Of a DNA stretch of 64,000 nucleotides, positions 63,133 to 64,000 are shown piece by piece. Every line of letters begins with the position of its first letter. Positions within the stretch are counted from its first letter, which is position 1. Origin of the DNA: Aestuariibaculum suncheonense (lineage in GTDB: Bacteria > Bacteroidota > Bacteroidia > Flavobacteriales > Flavobacteriaceae); contig NZ_JACVXC010000001.1 in NCBI RefSeq assembly GCF_014596935.1, forward strand, positions 864,783-928,782, read 5' to 3'. The translations under genes and the position numbers were made by a program. Under the pieces are notes generated by a model. That model was not told the DNA's origin. It saw only the letters and a program-made list of their open reading frames with translations, and ran no database searches.

Positions 63133-64000
63133 ATGAAACGAGATATTACTTTAAGAAAAGGGTTTGTTTTTAAGTCGTACGAAGCGCCGGAACAATCGCT
63201 ATTTGATACGTTATTCGATATTTTTAAAGAGTTAATAACGCATACTTCAGGCGATTTTGATGAGGCCATCGATTGGCTTCGCGAACTCGACAAAGAATAC
63301 AAACTCACCACACCCGAATACACCATTGATGATTTTATTGAAGACCTGATTAAAAAGGGATATATCCGTGAAGAACTTGATTCTGATGGCAATGGTGGTA
63401 TGGCGATTACTGCCAAAACCGAACGAGCCATTCGTCAGCAAGCTTTAGATCAGATTTTTGGAAAGATAAAGCGAAGCGGTCAGGGTAATCACAGAAGTAA
63501 AGGTTTAGGAATAGGTGACGAACATACCGGTGATTTTAGAGCTTATCAGTTCGGTGATGCCTTAGATAAGGTGTCGATGACCGAGAGTTTGAAGAACGCT
63601 CAGATTAATCATGGGGTTTCAGATTTTAACCTTTCGGAAAACGATTTGGTGGTTGAAGAAACGCTTCATAAATCACAGATGAGTACCATACTTATGATTG
63701 ATATTAGTCATAGTATGATCTTATACGGTGAAGACCGCATCACGCCGGCAAAAAAAGTCGCAATGGCTTTAGCTGAACTTATTACCACGCGATACCCAAA
63801 AGACACGTTAGATATTCTGGTGTTTGGTAACGATGCCTGGCAGATTGAGATTAAAGATTTACCGTATTTAAAGGTTGGGCCTTACCACACCAATACGGTA
63901 GCAGGCTTGCAACTGGCAATGGATTTACTTCGCAGAAAGCGAAATACCAATAAACAAATTTTTATGATTACAGATGGTAAACCTAGTTGTTTGCGTTTAT
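63133..64000 (+). CDS. VWA-domain protein, 5' part (cut by window edge)
   Basis: The start is ATG 63133 (MKRDITLRKGFVFKSYEAPEQ). A helical N-terminal region is followed by a von Willebrand A domain beginning STILMIDISHSMILYGEDRI; MIDISHSM has the MIDAS D-x-S-x-S residues, and FMITDGKPS is a later metal site. Such proteins usually work with a MoxR/CbbQ-type AAA ATPase; the partner would lie beyond 64000. About 289 codons are visible. Confidence 0.85.
   Translation, partial: MKRDITLRKGFVFKSYEAPEQSLFDTLFDIFKELITHTSGDFDEAIDWLRELDKEYKLTTPEYTIDDFIEDLIKKGYIREELDSDGNGGMAITAKTERAIRQQALDQIFGKIKRSGQGNHRSKGLGIGDEHTGDFRAYQFGDALDKVSMTESLKNAQINHGVSDFNLSENDLVVEETLHKSQMSTILMIDISHSMILYGEDRITPAKKVAMALAELITTRYPKDTLDILVFGNDAWQIEIKDLPYLKVGPYHTNTVAGLQLAMDLLRRKRNTNKQIFMITDGKPSCLRL

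Noticed and set aside
1-64000. tRNA, rRNA, CRISPR arrays and riboswitches
   Set aside because: Read for cloverleaf or rRNA-like sequence, regularly spaced direct repeats and B12-box-like leaders; none was convincing.

Overview
The window is a chromosomal segment of a member of the phylum Bacteroidota, almost certainly family Flavobacteriaceae. The evidence is low GC content, TAnnTTTG-type -7 promoter elements, SusC/SusD with an ECF sigma factor and a FecR anti-sigma factor, a type IX secretion (T9SS) sorting domain, a fused CcoN-CcoO oxidase subunit, the rpmB-rpmG-DUF4295 cluster, and SecA, RimO and RecR proteins of the flavobacterial type. No rRNA, tRNA, CRISPR array or complete insertion sequence was seen. 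The window starts inside a TonB-dependent receptor gene and ends inside a von Willebrand factor A (VWA) domain gene.

Layout. 1-13.5 kb is a mostly plus-strand housekeeping block: CoA-binding protein, a sodium:solute symporter (minus), recR, a glycosyltransferase, a 2-oxoacid dehydrogenase E2, an exonuclease, an FAH-family enzyme, an orphan Hpt protein, cinA, the L28/L33/DUF4295 operon, ftsY, rimO and an M23 peptidase. 13.1-20.9 kb is on the minus strand: secA, a DUF2795 protein, a PduO-type cobalamin adenosyltransferase, a methyltransferase and an ABC-F ATPase. 21-25.8 kb (plus) holds a capsule/exopolysaccharide export pair (Wza-like lipoprotein and Wzc-like tyrosine autokinase) followed by cysQ and cysC. 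26.5-37.6 kb (minus) is one accessory locus: ECF sigma, DoxX-like protein, FecR, SusC, SusD, an unknown lipoprotein, a di-haem peroxidase lipoprotein and a T9SS-exported ELWxTDGT-repeat protein. 38-41 kb has a cupin gene and an arsenic-resistance operon (arsR, DUF6428, arsenate reductase-like phosphatase, ACR3 pump). 41-46.9 kb has a sulfatase, a NagB-like protein, a PD40 lipoprotein, a universal stress protein, DUF1304 and DoxX. 46.9-49.5 kb is a cluster of small, poorly known genes separated by long imperfect hairpins with GCCAAC/GTTGGC ends. 49.5-51.6 kb has a second ECF sigma/anti-sigma pair and a YceI lipoprotein. 51.7-63 kb is a microaerobic-respiration block: hemN, a PNPOx-like flavoprotein, the cbb3 oxidase operon (ccoS-ccoNO-ccoQ-ccoP-ccoG-fixH-safE), the copper ATPase ccoI and a Crp/Fnr regulator.

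Most notable signals. (1) The respiration block has nearly identical Fnr-type palindromes (AAACATGAT, 4 nt, ATCATGTTT) ahead of ccoS, between ccoI and the fnr-like gene, and ahead of hemN. In the ccoS, ccoI and hemN promoters the palindrome centre lies exactly 33 bp upstream of the centre of a TAnnTTTG-like element. This points to a local class II oxygen-response regulon whose half-site differs from the classical TTGAT. (2) The small-gene cluster at 46.9-49.1 kb has attC-like imperfect hairpins between genes, resembling an integron-cassette cluster without an integrase nearby. (3) The SusCD locus lacks any carbohydrate-active enzyme and instead encodes a surface or periplasmic di-haem MauG/CCP-type enzyme, so its imported ligand is probably not an ordinary glycan. 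(4) A 27-bp ArsR operator candidate and two families of dispersed intergenic repeats, each present as an inverted pair, are also visible.
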